Below are positions 41,306 to 49,170 of a stretch of DNA of 64,000 nucleotides, piece by piece (position 1 is the stretch's first letter; each line of letters opens with the position of its first letter). The notes under the pieces were generated by a model. It had not been told where the DNA came from. It ran no database searches and saw only the letters and a list, made by a program, of their open reading frames with translations. The translations under genes and the position numbers were made by a program. This DNA comes from Acidimicrobiales bacterium (GTDB lineage: Bacteria; Actinomycetota; Acidimicrobiia; Acidimicrobiales; JAVJTC01), in the NCBI GenBank assembly GCA_040219085.1, contig JAVJTC010000011.1, forward strand, positions 1-64,000. The letters run 5' to 3'.

Positions 41306-43237
41306 ATGAGCAACGACGCAGCGCTGGTGGACCGGGTACGCGCCGGGGACGCCGACGCGTTCGGCGAGCTCTACGACACCTACGCCGACCGCATCCACTC
41401 GTATTGCATGCAGTCCCTGCGAAGCGATGCGGACGCAGCCGACGCCACCCAGGACACGTTCCTCAAGGCGTTCGACAGGCTCGGACAGCTCAGAGATCCC
41501 GAGCGGCTGCGGCCCTGGCTGTACTCGATCGCGCGCAACGAGATCACCAATCGGGGCCGTGCCCGGTCGCGGGTCGTGCTCGACGACGACCTCCTTGCGT
41601 CCGAAGAGGCCGACGTGGCTGATCCGTCGACCGGAATCGCACGCCACGAACTCCGCGAGATCGTCTGGGCCGCGGCGGAATCGCTCACGGACCGGGACCG
41701 CGAACTGCTCGATCTGCAGTTGCGCGAGAACATGGACACCGACGAGATGGCCGAGGTCCTCGAGGTCGAGCCGTCGCACCTGCACGTCCTCACGTCGCGG
41801 ATGCGGGACCGGATGGGCAAGGCCCTCGGCACCCTCCTCGTCGCACGGCTCGGCCGCGACGACTGCGACGATCTGGCCGCCCTGCTCGCAGACTGGGACG
41901 GCCGTTTCGACGTCGACACGCGTTCGCGGGTCACCCGCCACGTCAACGGCTGCGAGATCTGTGAGAACACCCGCGGCACGGTGGCCCTCCCGTGGCAGCT
42001 CATGCCCGCCGTTCTCGTCGTCCCGGCCCCCGCATTCCTTCGGGACCGGGTGCTGGCCGGCGCCCTGTCCGCCGCCGGTGGCGGGAGCAGCGCCGGCACC
42101 GGGACGTCCGGTGGCCTGGCAGCGGGCGGCGGAGAGCCGATGTCGGACCTCGAGATCGCAGCTGCGCTGCTGGCTCAGTCCGGTGGCGGTGGCCGGGCCC
42201 GTCGCCCGCGCAAGCGCTCCGGGTCGGCACTTCCGGGCCGGCCGGTGCACTGGCTGGCCATCGCCGCCAGCATCGTCGTCATCGTGGTCGGGTTCCTGCT
42301 GTTGACGGCCGGCGACGACGGCGGCGACGACACCACGGTCTCCGGAGCGCCCACTCCGACACCGACGGAGGTGGCCCCGACCACACCGACTCCGACGGCG
42401 ACGCCGACACCCACCGACGAGCCGACGCCGACCCCCACACCCACCCCGACGACCACACCCACCGAGGAACCGACCGAAGAGCCCACCGAGGAGCCCACGG
42501 TCGCGGCGACTCCGACAGCGACCACGACACCCGCGCCGACTGCGGCACCCACCCCGACGGCCACCCCCACGCCCACCGCGGCACCCACGCCCACCCCCAC
42601 GCCCACCCCCACGCCGCGCCCGACCGCCACGGCGACCCCGACGGCCACCCCCGGCGGCGCCGTTCTGAACCTGTCGACTGCGACGGTGACCTTCAACCCG
42701 ATCTCGACGACGCCGAGGACCGTCACCCTCTTCAACGACGGGACCGCCGTGGCGACATGGGCAGCCGGAATCGATGGCCTCTCGGCCGGGGCGTACAACG
42801 TGGCACCGACATCGGGCGTGCTCCCCCCCGGCCAGACGGCCACGCTGAGCATCTCCGGGAATCCCGCCGGGCTGGCCGAGGGCACCCATGCGGCGGTGCT
42901 CGCGGTGGTCGCCCAGGGCACCACCGCCACGGCGAACGTCGTCGGCACGCTGGAGGAGCCACCGATCGTGACCGCCGGCGTGAACCCCGTGACGTCGACC
43001 ATCTGTGCCAGCGCTCCGGCTGCCATCGTCGCCACGGTGAGCGACGAGAACCCCGGACCACTTCCGCCGGGGATCTTCGTCAACGGCGTGTTGGCGGGAC
43101 CCATGTCGGGCACCTATCCGAACTACTCCGGCACGGTCACGCCGGGCGTCGCCGGTTCAACGATCTCGGTCCGGGCGGTCGACGCCCGCAGCAACGTCGG
43201 CACGGCGAGCGTCCCGGTGGTGGTACTCCCCTGCTGA
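41306..43237 (+). CDS. Membrane-tethered ECF sigma factor fused to zinc-motif domain, TM helix and Ig-like ectodomain
   Basis: 643 residues from ATG 41306, with GGGAGGA 5 nt upstream. Residues ~10-85 are sigma region 2 (GDADAFGELYDTYADRIHSY, QDTFLKAFDRL, LRPWLYSIARN), ~115-175 region 4 with a helix-turn-helix. H212-V-N-G-C216-E-I-C219 is the HxxxCxxC motif of zinc anti-sigma domains. One transmembrane helix lies at ~315-334, then a ~100-residue Pro/Thr stalk and about 190 residues of Ig-like beta domains ending in Cys643. Sigma and anti-sigma functions thus appear joined in one chain. Release of the sigma part would need proteolysis or a conformational signal. Confidence 0.85.
   Translation: MSNDAALVDRVRAGDADAFGELYDTYADRIHSYCMQSLRSDADAADATQDTFLKAFDRLGQLRDPERLRPWLYSIARNEITNRGRARSRVVLDDDLLASEEADVADPSTGIARHELREIVWAAAESLTDRDRELLDLQLRENMDTDEMAEVLEVEPSHLHVLTSRMRDRMGKALGTLLVARLGRDDCDDLAALLADWDGRFDVDTRSRVTRHVNGCEICENTRGTVALPWQLMPAVLVVPAPAFLRDRVLAGALSAAGGGSSAGTGTSGGLAAGGGEPMSDLEIAAALLAQSGGGGRARRPRKRSGSALPGRPVHWLAIAASIVVIVVGFLLLTAGDDGGDDTTVSGAPTPTPTEVAPTTPTPTATPTPTDEPTPTPTPTPTTTPTEEPTEEPTEEPTVAATPTATTTPAPTAAPTPTATPTPTAAPTPTPTPTPTPRPTATATPTATPGGAVLNLSTATVTFNPISTTPRTVTLFNDGTAVATWAAGIDGLSAGAYNVAPTSGVLPPGQTATLSISGNPAGLAEGTHAAVLAVVAQGTTATANVVGTLEEPPIVTAGVNPVTSTICASAPAAIVATVSDENPGPLPPGIFVNGVLAGPMSGTYPNYSGTVTPGVAGSTISVRAVDARSNVGTASVPVVVLPC
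42350..42652 (+). repeat. Low-complexity Pro/Thr-coding repeats in the fused sigma factor gene
   Basis: Imperfect 6- and 12-base units (ACCCCCACGCCC, CCGACTCCGACG and variants) encode alternating Pro-Thr/Ala, interrupted once by EEPTEEPTEEPT. In Actinobacteria such stalks span the cell wall and are often glycosylated. The array resembles the PEPT stalk of the Rpf-type gene in this window. Confidence 0.85.
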
Positions 43238-43246
43238 GGTGGGGGC

Positions 43247-43939
43247 TCAACCCTGCCCGAGACGACGGTCGAGGCGATCGGCCCCGGCGTCGATGCCCGG
43301 GAGCTGGGTCTGCACCCCACCGTTGTGGGCAGCGACGAGCTCGGTGACCATCTCGGAGACCTCCGCCCAGTTCCGTGCCCGGGGTCCGGGCAGTTCACGG
43401 TTGTAGGGCTGATCGAAGACGATGACTGTGCGCCCCTGGGCCCTGATCGCCGCGACGTTGTGGGGAGCGTCCTCGATGTACGCATCGGCATCGACGGCCG
43501 TCTTGCCGCCGACGAAGCACAGGTCGCGGTAGGGGATGCGTGCCTGGTCGAGCCAGTGGGCGGTGTCACCGGCAGCGGTCGCGTGGCCCCAGTTGGAATA
43601 GAGGCGGTGGGTGATGATCCGGATCCAGACGCCTGCGTCGGACAGGCGCCACAGGACGTCGGACGCCCCTTCCATCACCGGCGCGTCGCGCAACATCCGG
43701 TGCTCGACGACAGCCAGTCGGTTCAGCTCCGTGAAGGTCTCGTCGTCGAGACCCCACTCCTCGAATCCCCACGACCGCTCGAGCGGGAGCGAGGCCTCCG
43801 GCACACCACGTTCGAGCGCCACGATCCGTCGGAAGGCCACCGTGTGGTCACAGCACACGCCGTCCAGGTCGACGCCGAGGACGAAGGGGCGGGCGCGGGA
43901 CTCATCACGGGGAGCCGGGCCGGCCGGGGCGTCACTCAC
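43247..43939 (-). CDS. 5'-(deoxy)nucleotidase, NT5C-type HAD phosphatase
   Basis: 230 residues, GTG start. GVDLDGVCCDHT is HAD motif I (D-x-D), IRIITHRLY motif II, and KTAVDADAYIEDAPHN motifs III/IV. This layout, with the helical cap after motif I, is that of pyrimidine 5'(3')-deoxyribonucleotidases. It would remove phosphate from (deoxy)nucleoside monophosphates, linking to the neighbouring salvage genes. Convergent with the sigma gene and divergent from upp. Confidence 0.82.
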   Translation of the reverse strand: MSDAPAGPAPRDESRARPFVLGVDLDGVCCDHTVAFRRIVALERGVPEASLPLERSWGFEEWGLDDETFTELNRLAVVEHRMLRDAPVMEGASDVLWRLSDAGVWIRIITHRLYSNWGHATAAGDTAHWLDQARIPYRDLCFVGGKTAVDADAYIEDAPHNVAAIRAQGRTVIVFDQPYNRELPGPRARNWAEVSEMVTELVAAHNGGVQTQLPGIDAGADRLDRRLGQG

Positions 43940-43962
43940 GGTCGGACAGTAGCCTCGGGCCC

Positions 43963-44586
43963 ATGGATGTGAACGTGATCGACCATCCGCTCGTGCGCGA
44001 ACGCCTCACGCGCCTGCGCAAGAAGGACACCAAGCGACCCGAGTTCCGGCGCAACCTCGACGAACTGTCGGCGTTCCTCGTCTACGAGGCGGTCCGCTCG
44101 ATGCCGGTGGCGACCATCGAGATCGACACACCGCTCGCCCCGGCCAAGGGCGTCCAGGTCAACGAGCCGCCGATCATCGTGCCGATCCTGCGGGCGGGCC
44201 TCGGCATGCTCGACGGCGCGCTGTCGTGCCTTCCCAACGCCCGAGTCGGCTTCATCGGCCAGAAGCGCGACGAGATCACCCACATGCCCCACGCGTACGT
44301 GAACACCGTCCCGCACGATCTCGAGGGTCGGCGCGTGCTGGTTCTCGATCCGATGCTGGCCACCGGAGGGTCCCTGCTCCACACCTGTCACCTCCTCGAC
44401 GACTCCAACTGCGGAGCGATCACCGTGGTGTGCTGTCTCGTCGCGCCCGAAGGACTCGACGCGGTACGTGACGACGGCCTGGCGATGTCCATCTTCACGG
44501 CGTCGATCGACAGTCACCTGAACGACAAGGCCTTCATCGTCCCCGGCCTCGGCGACGCCGGCGACCGCCAATTCGGCCTGAACTGA
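43963..44586 (+). CDS. upp: Uracil phosphoribosyltransferase
   Basis: 207 residues, ATG start. VIDHPLVRERLTRLRKKDT is the conserved N-terminus, LVLDPMLATGGSL is the PRPP-binding loop, and the C-terminal DAGDRQFGLN is the uracil-binding end (usually GDAGDR.FGT). It makes UMP from uracil and PRPP. Uracil released by deoA and psuG upstream would be its substrate. Confidence 0.96.
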   Translation: MDVNVIDHPLVRERLTRLRKKDTKRPEFRRNLDELSAFLVYEAVRSMPVATIEIDTPLAPAKGVQVNEPPIIVPILRAGLGMLDGALSCLPNARVGFIGQKRDEITHMPHAYVNTVPHDLEGRRVLVLDPMLATGGSLLHTCHLLDDSNCGAITVVCCLVAPEGLDAVRDDGLAMSIFTASIDSHLNDKAFIVPGLGDAGDRQFGLN

Positions 44587-44611
44587 GCCGGCGGCGCCCG
44601 CGATCTTCTTG

Positions 44612-44794
44612 TCAGAGGCGGTGTTCTGTGCGCCTGGGCAGGAAGTAGCGGAAGAACGCGAAGAAGGAGAAGAAGGCGAAGAACCAGGGGCTCGTCGTGA
44701 AACCCGTGACGCCGAGAAACCCCAGGAAGCCGAGCCAACCCAGCGACCGGGGTTCGCCGGAGCCGGGTCTGAGGTGATCCACGATCCGAGCCAT
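44612..44794 (-). CDS. Small hydrophobic membrane protein
   Basis: 60 residues, ATG preceded by GGTGGAAGC. Two adjoining very hydrophobic segments rich in Phe, Gly and Leu (LGWLGFLGFLGVTGF and PWFFAFFSFFAFFRYFL) suggest a helical hairpin in the membrane. Similar short Phe-rich proteins are common in bacteria, with no established function. Convergent with upp. Confidence 0.65.
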   Translation of the reverse strand: MARIVDHLRPGSGEPRSLGWLGFLGFLGVTGFTTSPWFFAFFSFFAFFRYFLPRRTEHRL

Positions 44795-44907
44795 GCTTCC
44801 ACCCTAGAAGTCCCGGCATCCGCCGAGCAGGGCCCGAAGTCGTGAAACCGCACAGTTCCCGAACCGACCGTCGGCCGTGAGCCCACGCCGGGAGCCGGCG
44901 GCGCTAC

Positions 44908-45591
44908 TCAGGCGCGACGCAGGACGCGTACGTGGTTCTCCATCTCGAACGCCCATCCGTCGTCGACCGGGCGCCCGTACTCGACGAACCGGCGATCGAA
45001 CTCGTCGCGATGCTCGGCCAACCGCTCGGCCCGGTTCGGGCTGACGCCCACCACGACGTGGGCGAACGCCGCGGCATCGGCCATACGGGTCTCACTCGTG
45101 TAGCGGAAGTCCGCAACGGCCTCGAACCCGCTGTCGACCGCTCGGTCGAGCGCCGCCTGGGCGAGGCTGCGGACCTCGGTCTCGTCGTCGATGATCTTCA
45201 CGACTTCGTGAAGGGGACCGGCGGCTACGGGTTCGACCACATAGAGCGTGCCGCCCGGTCTCAGCACGCGCCGAACCTCGGCGAGGGCAGCGTCCATGTC
45301 CTGCGCCGGGACGTGGTGCAGCGAATACGAGTAGATGACGACGTCACAGGAGTCGTCCCCGAGGGGTAGGTCCTGGCCGACGCCGTCGACGTAGTCGTCG
45401 CGGTGATCGGGGTCGGCCTCGAGCGCCCGCCCCCGCATGATCTCTCCGCACTCCACCCCGACGACGTCCGCTCCGCGCTCCCGGAGCCACCGGACGAGCT
45501 CGCCGGCACCGCAGCCGACGTCCGCGACGCGCCTGCCGGCGAACTCGACGGTCTCGGCGAGGACATCGGCGTGGGTCCGTGGTTGTGTCAC
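44908..45591 (-). CDS. Class I SAM-dependent methyltransferase
   Basis: 227 residues, GTG start. VADVGCGAGELVRWL is motif I, VVGVECG motif II, and DVVIYSYSLHHVP plus RVLRPGGTLYVVEP the post-motif blocks of Methyltransf_11-type enzymes (UbiE/COQ5-like). No substrate is evident. It ends 113 bases before the small membrane protein gene and starts 10 bases beyond the end of the phospho-sugar mutase gene, i.e. possibly the last gene of that operon. Confidence 0.88.
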   Translation of the reverse strand: MTQPRTHADVLAETVEFAGRRVADVGCGAGELVRWLRERGADVVGVECGEIMRGRALEADPDHRDDYVDGVGQDLPLGDDSCDVVIYSYSLHHVPAQDMDAALAEVRRVLRPGGTLYVVEPVAAGPLHEVVKIIDDETEVRSLAQAALDRAVDSGFEAVADFRYTSETRMADAAAFAHVVVGVSPNRAERLAEHRDEFDRRFVEYGRPVDDGWAFEMENHVRVLRRA

Positions 45592-45601
45592 GGCGACGAG
45601 G

Positions 45602-47263
45602 CTAGTGACCGCCGAAGCGCTGCTTCATCGCAGCCGCCACGGCATCGAGTCGCGACTGTGCCACCGAGTGCGCGGCCGCCAGGTCACCGTCGGCGACCGC
45701 GACGACGACTTCGATGTAGGTCTTGAGCTTCGGCTCGGTGCCCGACGGTCGCACCGCCACCCTCGTTCCATCGGCGAGCCACACGACGATGGCGTCCGCG
45801 GGGATCATCCCCTCCGGTGGATCGCTGAGGTGGTCGACGCGACGATCAACAGCGACGCCGGCGATCTCTGCCGGCGGATCGGCCCTGTAACCCGCGATCT
45901 TGTCCCGGGCGATGTCGATGTCGGCGAACCGCAGCGTCGCCTGACCGGTCAGGTGGACGCCGTGATCCCGGTAGATGTCGTCGAGCAGGTCGAGCGGGGA
46001 GCGTCCCTCTGCGTGCAGCGCCGCAGCGAGGCGCACGAAGACGACCGCTGCCGATATCCCGTCCTTGTCCCTAACGACGTCGGACACGGCGTACCCGAGC
46101 GCCTCCTCGTAGCCGAACAGGAGACGACGGCCCGAGGCGTCACCGGCGCGGGCGATCCACTTGAACCCCGTCAGGGTCTCGACATAGGTCACCCCGGCCG
46201 CAGCGGCCAGCTTCGACAGCAGCGACGAGGAGACCAGGGTGGTGGCCACCGCCCACCGGTCACGGTCGAGGGCGGAGAGTCCCGACAACAGGTGGTGGGC
46301 GAGCAGGGTGCCGATCTCGTCACCCCGCAGAGCCCGCCAACCATCGGGGGTCTGCACTGCGACCGCCAGCCGGTCGGCATCGGGATCGTTCGCCACGACG
46401 AGGTGCGCGCCCGCCTCGTCAGCGGCGGCCATCACGGCGTCCATCGCCCCGGGCTCCTCAGGATTCGGAAACGAGACCGTCGGGAAGTCGGGGTCCGGCC
46501 GGGCCTGGCTCGGAGTCGGACGGGGGTCGTCCAGTCCGGTCGCGACGAACACCCTTCGCAGCGTGGCCTCGCCCACGCCGTGCAGCGGCGTGTAGGCGAC
46601 GACCAGGTCCTCGACCGCCGGACCGGGGAGAGCTCCGGCGATGGCCTCCACATAGCCGGCAATCGCCTGGTCACCGACGCGCTCGATCCCACCACCGTCG
46701 GCAGGAGGGCCCGTCTCGAGCGGTGGAAGACCTCCGGCGAGGATCTCCGCCTCGATCTCGGCGTCGACGGGCGGGACTATCTGAGCGCCGTCGCCCCAGT
46801 AGACCTTGTAGCCGTTGTCGGCGGGCGGGTTGTGACTCGCCGTCACCATCACGCCGGCCGCCGCGCCACAGGCGAGCACCGCGTGGGCGAGGACGGGTGT
46901 GGGCAGCGGTCCGGGCAGAATCTGCGCACGGTGCCCCTGGGCGGCGAGGACCTCGGCGGTGTCCGTGGCGAAGACGTCGGACTTGTGCCGGGCGTCGAAC
47001 CCGATCACCACCAGCGACGCGGCGGGCAGGCGGCGTCCGAGCGCCCCCGCCGCCTGGCGGACCACCACCCGGTTCATCCGGTTCGGTCCTGCGGCGACCT
47101 CGCCACGCAGCCCGGCCGTTCCGAAGGTCAGCCGGTCGCCGAAGCGGTCGGCGAGCCCCGCTTCGTCCCCGGCGGCGATGAGCGCCTCCACCTCGGCACG
47201 GGTGTCGGGATCCGGGTCGACCGCCATCCAGTCCCCGGCGGCGGCGAACAGTTCCCGATCCAC
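45602..47263 (-). CDS. Phospho-sugar mutase (phosphoglucomutase 2/phosphopentomutase-like)
   Basis: 553 residues. MVTASHNPPADNGYK is the phosphoserine loop, NDPDADRLA the metal site, and GYEEALGY the sugar-binding loop, in the correct order of alpha-D-phosphohexomutases; length fits the PGM2/PmmB branch. It is 4 bases downstream of the purine nucleoside phosphorylase gene. In M. tuberculosis pmmB and deoD are adjacent as well. PGM2-type enzymes can convert ribose-1-phosphate to ribose-5-phosphate, which would complete the salvage route, so phosphopentomutase activity is plausible. Confidence 0.9.
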   Translation of the reverse strand: MDRELFAAAGDWMAVDPDPDTRAEVEALIAAGDEAGLADRFGDRLTFGTAGLRGEVAAGPNRMNRVVVRQAAGALGRRLPAASLVVIGFDARHKSDVFATDTAEVLAAQGHRAQILPGPLPTPVLAHAVLACGAAAGVMVTASHNPPADNGYKVYWGDGAQIVPPVDAEIEAEILAGGLPPLETGPPADGGGIERVGDQAIAGYVEAIAGALPGPAVEDLVVAYTPLHGVGEATLRRVFVATGLDDPRPTPSQARPDPDFPTVSFPNPEEPGAMDAVMAAADEAGAHLVVANDPDADRLAVAVQTPDGWRALRGDEIGTLLAHHLLSGLSALDRDRWAVATTLVSSSLLSKLAAAAGVTYVETLTGFKWIARAGDASGRRLLFGYEEALGYAVSDVVRDKDGISAAVVFVRLAAALHAEGRSPLDLLDDIYRDHGVHLTGQATLRFADIDIARDKIAGYRADPPAEIAGVAVDRRVDHLSDPPEGMIPADAIVVWLADGTRVAVRPSGTEPKLKTYIEVVVAVADGDLAAAHSVAQSRLDAVAAAMKQRFGGH

Positions 47264-47267
47264 CGGT

Positions 47268-48080
47268 CTAGAGCCCGTCGATCACGGCCCGCAGGATGGC
47301 CCCGACCCGGCCACCGGCGGCCTGTCCCGCGGCGAGGACCTCCTCGTGGTCGAGGGAGTCGGACAGTCCGGCGGCGAGATTGGTCACCAGGGACATGCCC
47401 ATCACCTCGAGGCCGACGTGACGGGCGGCGATGCACTCGAGAACCGTCGACATGCCGACGAGGTCGGCGCCCATGGTCCGCAACATCGCGATCTCCGCCG
47501 GCGTCTCGAAGTTCGGCCCGAGCAGACCCGCGTAGACACCTTCGCCCACGCCGGGGTCCGCCGCCGTGGCGAGCGCCCGCAGCCGCGGGGAGTAGGCGTC
47601 GATGAGATCGACGAACCGGAAATCGTGCGGTGCGGGCGGCATCGGCCCGACGAGCGGTGAGGTGCCGGTCAGGTTGATGTGGTCCGAGAGGACGACGGGT
47701 GTGCCCACGCCGAAGTCCGGGTTGATCGAACCGGCCGCGTTGGTGAGCACGACCGTGCTGATCCCGGCGGCGGCCATGGTCCGCACGCCGTGCACGGCGA
47801 CGGCCGGCGCATGCCCCTCGTACAGGTGCACCCGACCCTGGAGCACGTACACCCGGCGATCGCCGGCCGACGCCGAGACGATCCGGCCGTGGTGGCCGGG
47901 GACGGTCGGCGCGGGGAAGCCCGGCAGATCGGTGGTGGCCAACTCGTCGACGACGGTACCGATCTCGTCGAGCGCGTCACCCCAGCCCGAACCCAGGACG
48001 ATGCCTGCGACGTGGCCGGGGCCGAGGCGGTCGACGAGGACGTCGGCTGCCTCGGAGGCGAGCTGGAACGGTTCGGTCAT
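47268..48080 (-). CDS. Purine-nucleoside phosphorylase
   Basis: 270 residues, trimeric class: IVLGSGWGDALDEI (phosphate loop), VPGHHGRIV, VLTNAAGSINPDFGVGTPVVLSDHINLTG, and GPNFETPAEI with GMSTVLE. It splits inosine, guanosine and deoxy forms to base plus (deoxy)ribose-1-phosphate, using inosine made by the adenosine deaminase at 35454. Its start overlaps the end of the adenosine kinase-like gene by 4 nt. Confidence 0.95.
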   Translation of the reverse strand: MTEPFQLASEAADVLVDRLGPGHVAGIVLGSGWGDALDEIGTVVDELATTDLPGFPAPTVPGHHGRIVSASAGDRRVYVLQGRVHLYEGHAPAVAVHGVRTMAAAGISTVVLTNAAGSINPDFGVGTPVVLSDHINLTGTSPLVGPMPPAPHDFRFVDLIDAYSPRLRALATAADPGVGEGVYAGLLGPNFETPAEIAMLRTMGADLVGMSTVLECIAARHVGLEVMGMSLVTNLAAGLSDSLDHEEVLAAGQAAGGRVGAILRAVIDGL

Positions 48081-49096
48081 CGGGTCCTCCCCACCGCCAC
48101 GGCCACACCGAGGTGATCACGGGCGAGTTGATCGAGTGGCGTCGCGGGACGGGCACCGAGGTGTCCGATCACCTCGGCGGCGGCGAGCGACGCGAGTTCG
48201 CCGCAGCGCTTCAGCGGCTCACCGGCAGTCCAACCGGCGAGGAAGCCGGCCGCGTACATGTCCCCGGCACCGGTCGTGTCGACGACGCCGTCGATCTCCG
48301 CCGCCTCGATGTCGATGGTCTCGTCGGTCGTGATGATCACCGAGCCGCGCGCGCCGCGGGTCATCGCCACGATGTCGCAGCGGCCGCGCACCTTCTCGAG
48401 GGCCTCGGCCGGGTCGTCGGTTCCCGTCAGGACGCAGAACTCGGCCTCGTTGCCGAACAGGATGTCGATCGGCCCGTCGAGGAGTTCGTGCCACTCGGGC
48501 AGATGCCGCTCGACGCAGAAGGTGTCCGAGAGGGTGAAGGACACGGCGTTGCCCTCACCGTGGGCGACATCGATCGCGTGACGGATCGCCTCTTTCGTGC
48601 GTGGGATGTCCCAGATGTAGCCCTCGCAGTACAGGACCTTCGACGTGGCGACGAGTTCCTCGTCGATGTCTGTGGGGTCGAGGTGCTGGGAGATACCGAG
48701 GTGGGTGTTCATCGTGCGGGCCGCGTCCGGGGTGACGACGATGAGACAGCGGGCCGTCGGCAGCCCTTCGGTGCCCGCCGCCACATCGAAGGCGACGCCG
48801 GTGGCGCGGATGTCGTGACGGAACACCGCGCCGAGCTGGTCGTCGCGCACCTTGCCGATGTAGGCCGCCCGACGGCCGAAGCTGGCGATGCCGGCCATCG
48901 TGTTGGCGGCGGACCCACCGGACGTCTCGATGGCGGGAGCCATGTGACTGTAGAGCTCGGCCGAGCGGTCCGCGTCGACGAGGGTCATCGCCCCCTTCGT
49001 CAGGCCCCAGGTGGTGATGAAGTCCTCGGACTCCCTGCTGATCACGTCGACGATCGCATTGCCGATGCCGACGACGTCGTAGCGGTGTCCGGTCAC
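48077..49096 (-). CDS. PfkB-family adenosine kinase-like protein
   Basis: 339 residues from GTG 49096 (VTGHRYDVVGIGNAIVDVIS); the frame is open back to 49147. ETSGGSAANTMAGIASFGRRAAYIGKVRDDQLG is the substrate-binding signature and VVDTTGAGDMYAAGFLAG the catalytic one. Proteins with GIGNAIVD at the start are usually annotated as adenosine kinases. It would recover adenosine as AMP, in competition with the deaminase route. First gene of the unit kinase - phosphorylase - mutase - methyltransferase. Confidence 0.87.
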   Translation of the reverse strand: MTGHRYDVVGIGNAIVDVISRESEDFITTWGLTKGAMTLVDADRSAELYSHMAPAIETSGGSAANTMAGIASFGRRAAYIGKVRDDQLGAVFRHDIRATGVAFDVAAGTEGLPTARCLIVVTPDAARTMNTHLGISQHLDPTDIDEELVATSKVLYCEGYIWDIPRTKEAIRHAIDVAHGEGNAVSFTLSDTFCVERHLPEWHELLDGPIDILFGNEAEFCVLTGTDDPAEALEKVRGRCDIVAMTRGARGSVIITTDETIDIEAAEIDGVVDTTGAGDMYAAGFLAGWTAGEPLKRCGELASLAAAEVIGHLGARPATPLDQLARDHLGVAVAVGRTR

Positions 49097-49170
49097 GGCC
49101 ACCGAACCTACCGTTTCGGCCGCCGCAGCGCCGACCTCGGCGACCACACCGCACCGGTAACCTGCCGTCC

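Noticed and set aside
41282-42889. 535-residue open frame on the minus strand
   Set aside because: Mirror frame of the fused sigma factor; its Arg/Gly-rich repeats are only the complement of the Pro/Thr stalk.
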